Assembly: GCA_938022345.1 (NCBI GenBank) | Contig: CALIEP010000205.1 | Location: 1-6,886, forward strand | From: an uncultured Actinomyces sp. | Lineage (GTDB): Bacteria > Actinomycetota > Actinomycetes > Actinomycetales > Actinomycetaceae | DNA: 6,886 bases | Direction: 5' to 3' | Part shown: in pieces, positions 6,813 to 6,886 of the stretch | Layout of the letters: each line of letters opens with the position of its first letter | How positions within the stretch are numbered: the first letter of the stretch is position 1 | Notes under the pieces: model-generated | Seen by the model: only the letters and a program-made list of their open reading frames with translations | The model's database searches: none | Told to the model about the DNA's origin: nothing | Translations under genes and position numbers: made by a program

Positions 6813-6885
6813 ACCGGGTGTTGGTCAGGGATTGCGGGTAGAGGTCGAGGTCCTTGATGATGAGCGGACTTCTACCCCCGCTGTC
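6796..6885 (-). CDS. Possible ISL3-like transposase C-terminus (partial, runs off the window)
   Basis: On the minus strand an open frame enters from the right edge and stops at TAG 6798-6796, giving 29 residues that begin DSGGRSPLII and end RSPTLN. ISL3 transposases often end in a segment like SGG(F)RP.L(I/L)HP shortly before the terminal repeat, and here the stop lies inside the GGCTCTTC repeat. Both position and orientation (converging on hsdR) fit. The match is weak and the other two minus-strand frames contain stops in this stretch. A non-coding IS end is the alternative. Confidence 0.3.
   Translation of the reverse strand, partial: DSGGRSPLIIKDLDLYPQSLTNTRSPTLN
6811..6827 (+). other. 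Small stem-loop after hsdR
   Basis: TGACC (6811-6815) pairs with GGTCA (6823-6827) across a 7-base loop. There is no run of T after it, so it is not a standard intrinsic terminator. It could slow transcripts leaving hsdR or be chance. Confidence 0.2.
6836..6877 (+). other. Stem-loop, 11 pairs, downstream of hsdR
   Basis: GGGTAGAGGTC (6836-6846) pairs with GACTTCTACCC (6867-6877) over a 20-base loop; all 11 positions pair on the + strand RNA, with one G-U. On the minus strand the same position would be a mismatch, so the structure favours + strand transcripts from hsdR. No T-run follows, so Rho-independent termination is not clear. It may instead be subterminal structure of the neighbouring IS. 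Confidence 0.4.
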
Positions 6886-6886
6886 T

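Noticed and set aside
1..6886. CRISPR array, tRNA, rRNA or integration attachment site
   Set aside because: No regularly spaced repeats, no cloverleaf-like sequence and no integrase gene were found on reading both strands.

Overview
The window holds one complete three-gene type I restriction-modification operon on the + strand, flanked on both sides by remnants or ends of insertion sequences. Hand counts over 60-base stretches give GC from about 40% to 72%. GC-rich stretches, a GTG start for hsdM and the IS types point to an actinobacterium (for example an Actinomycetales, Corynebacterium or Bifidobacterium-like host). That taxonomic call is an inference from style; nothing here names the species.

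Left edge (1-220). On the minus strand, the first codons of a transposase orf resembling IS3-family OrfA run off the window at base 1. Next to it is a truncated piece resembling the N-terminal helix-turn-helix of an IS30-like transposase. Together they look like one IS inserted into, or next to, another.

Control region (221-525). A TATAAT box is followed 5 bases later by a perfect 7+1+7 palindrome (TGCCGTA-A-TACGGCA), placed where transcription would start. Downstream lies a Phd/YefM-type antitoxin-like reading frame. Its N-terminal half (from ATG 320) and C-terminal half (ending at 525) are in different frames; one missing G near 422-424 explains the break. No toxin gene is present. The antitoxin stop codon overlaps the likely hsdM start by 11 bases, so the antitoxin-like gene seems to have been the first cistron of the hsd operon and perhaps its autoregulator.

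Operon (515-6785). hsdM (N6-adenine methyltransferase), hsdS (specificity subunit with two target recognition domains) and hsdR (PD-(D/E)XK nuclease fused to an SF2 DEAH translocase) follow with 1-base stop/start overlaps (TAATG and TGATG). Each has a good Shine-Dalgarno sequence, so they are probably translationally coupled. All three frames are intact and the key catalytic motifs are present, so the system is probably functional. M2S1 would methylate one adenine per strand of a bipartite site defined by HsdS; R2M2S1 would translocate and cut unmethylated DNA. The recognition sequence cannot be read from this window.

Right edge (6786-6886). Four bases after the hsdR stop begins GGCTCTTC, which resembles ISL3-family terminal inverted repeats. 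A minus-strand reading frame ending inside that repeat may be the transposase C-terminus. The operon thus sits as an island between mobile elements. No CRISPR array, tRNA, rRNA or integrase gene was seen.
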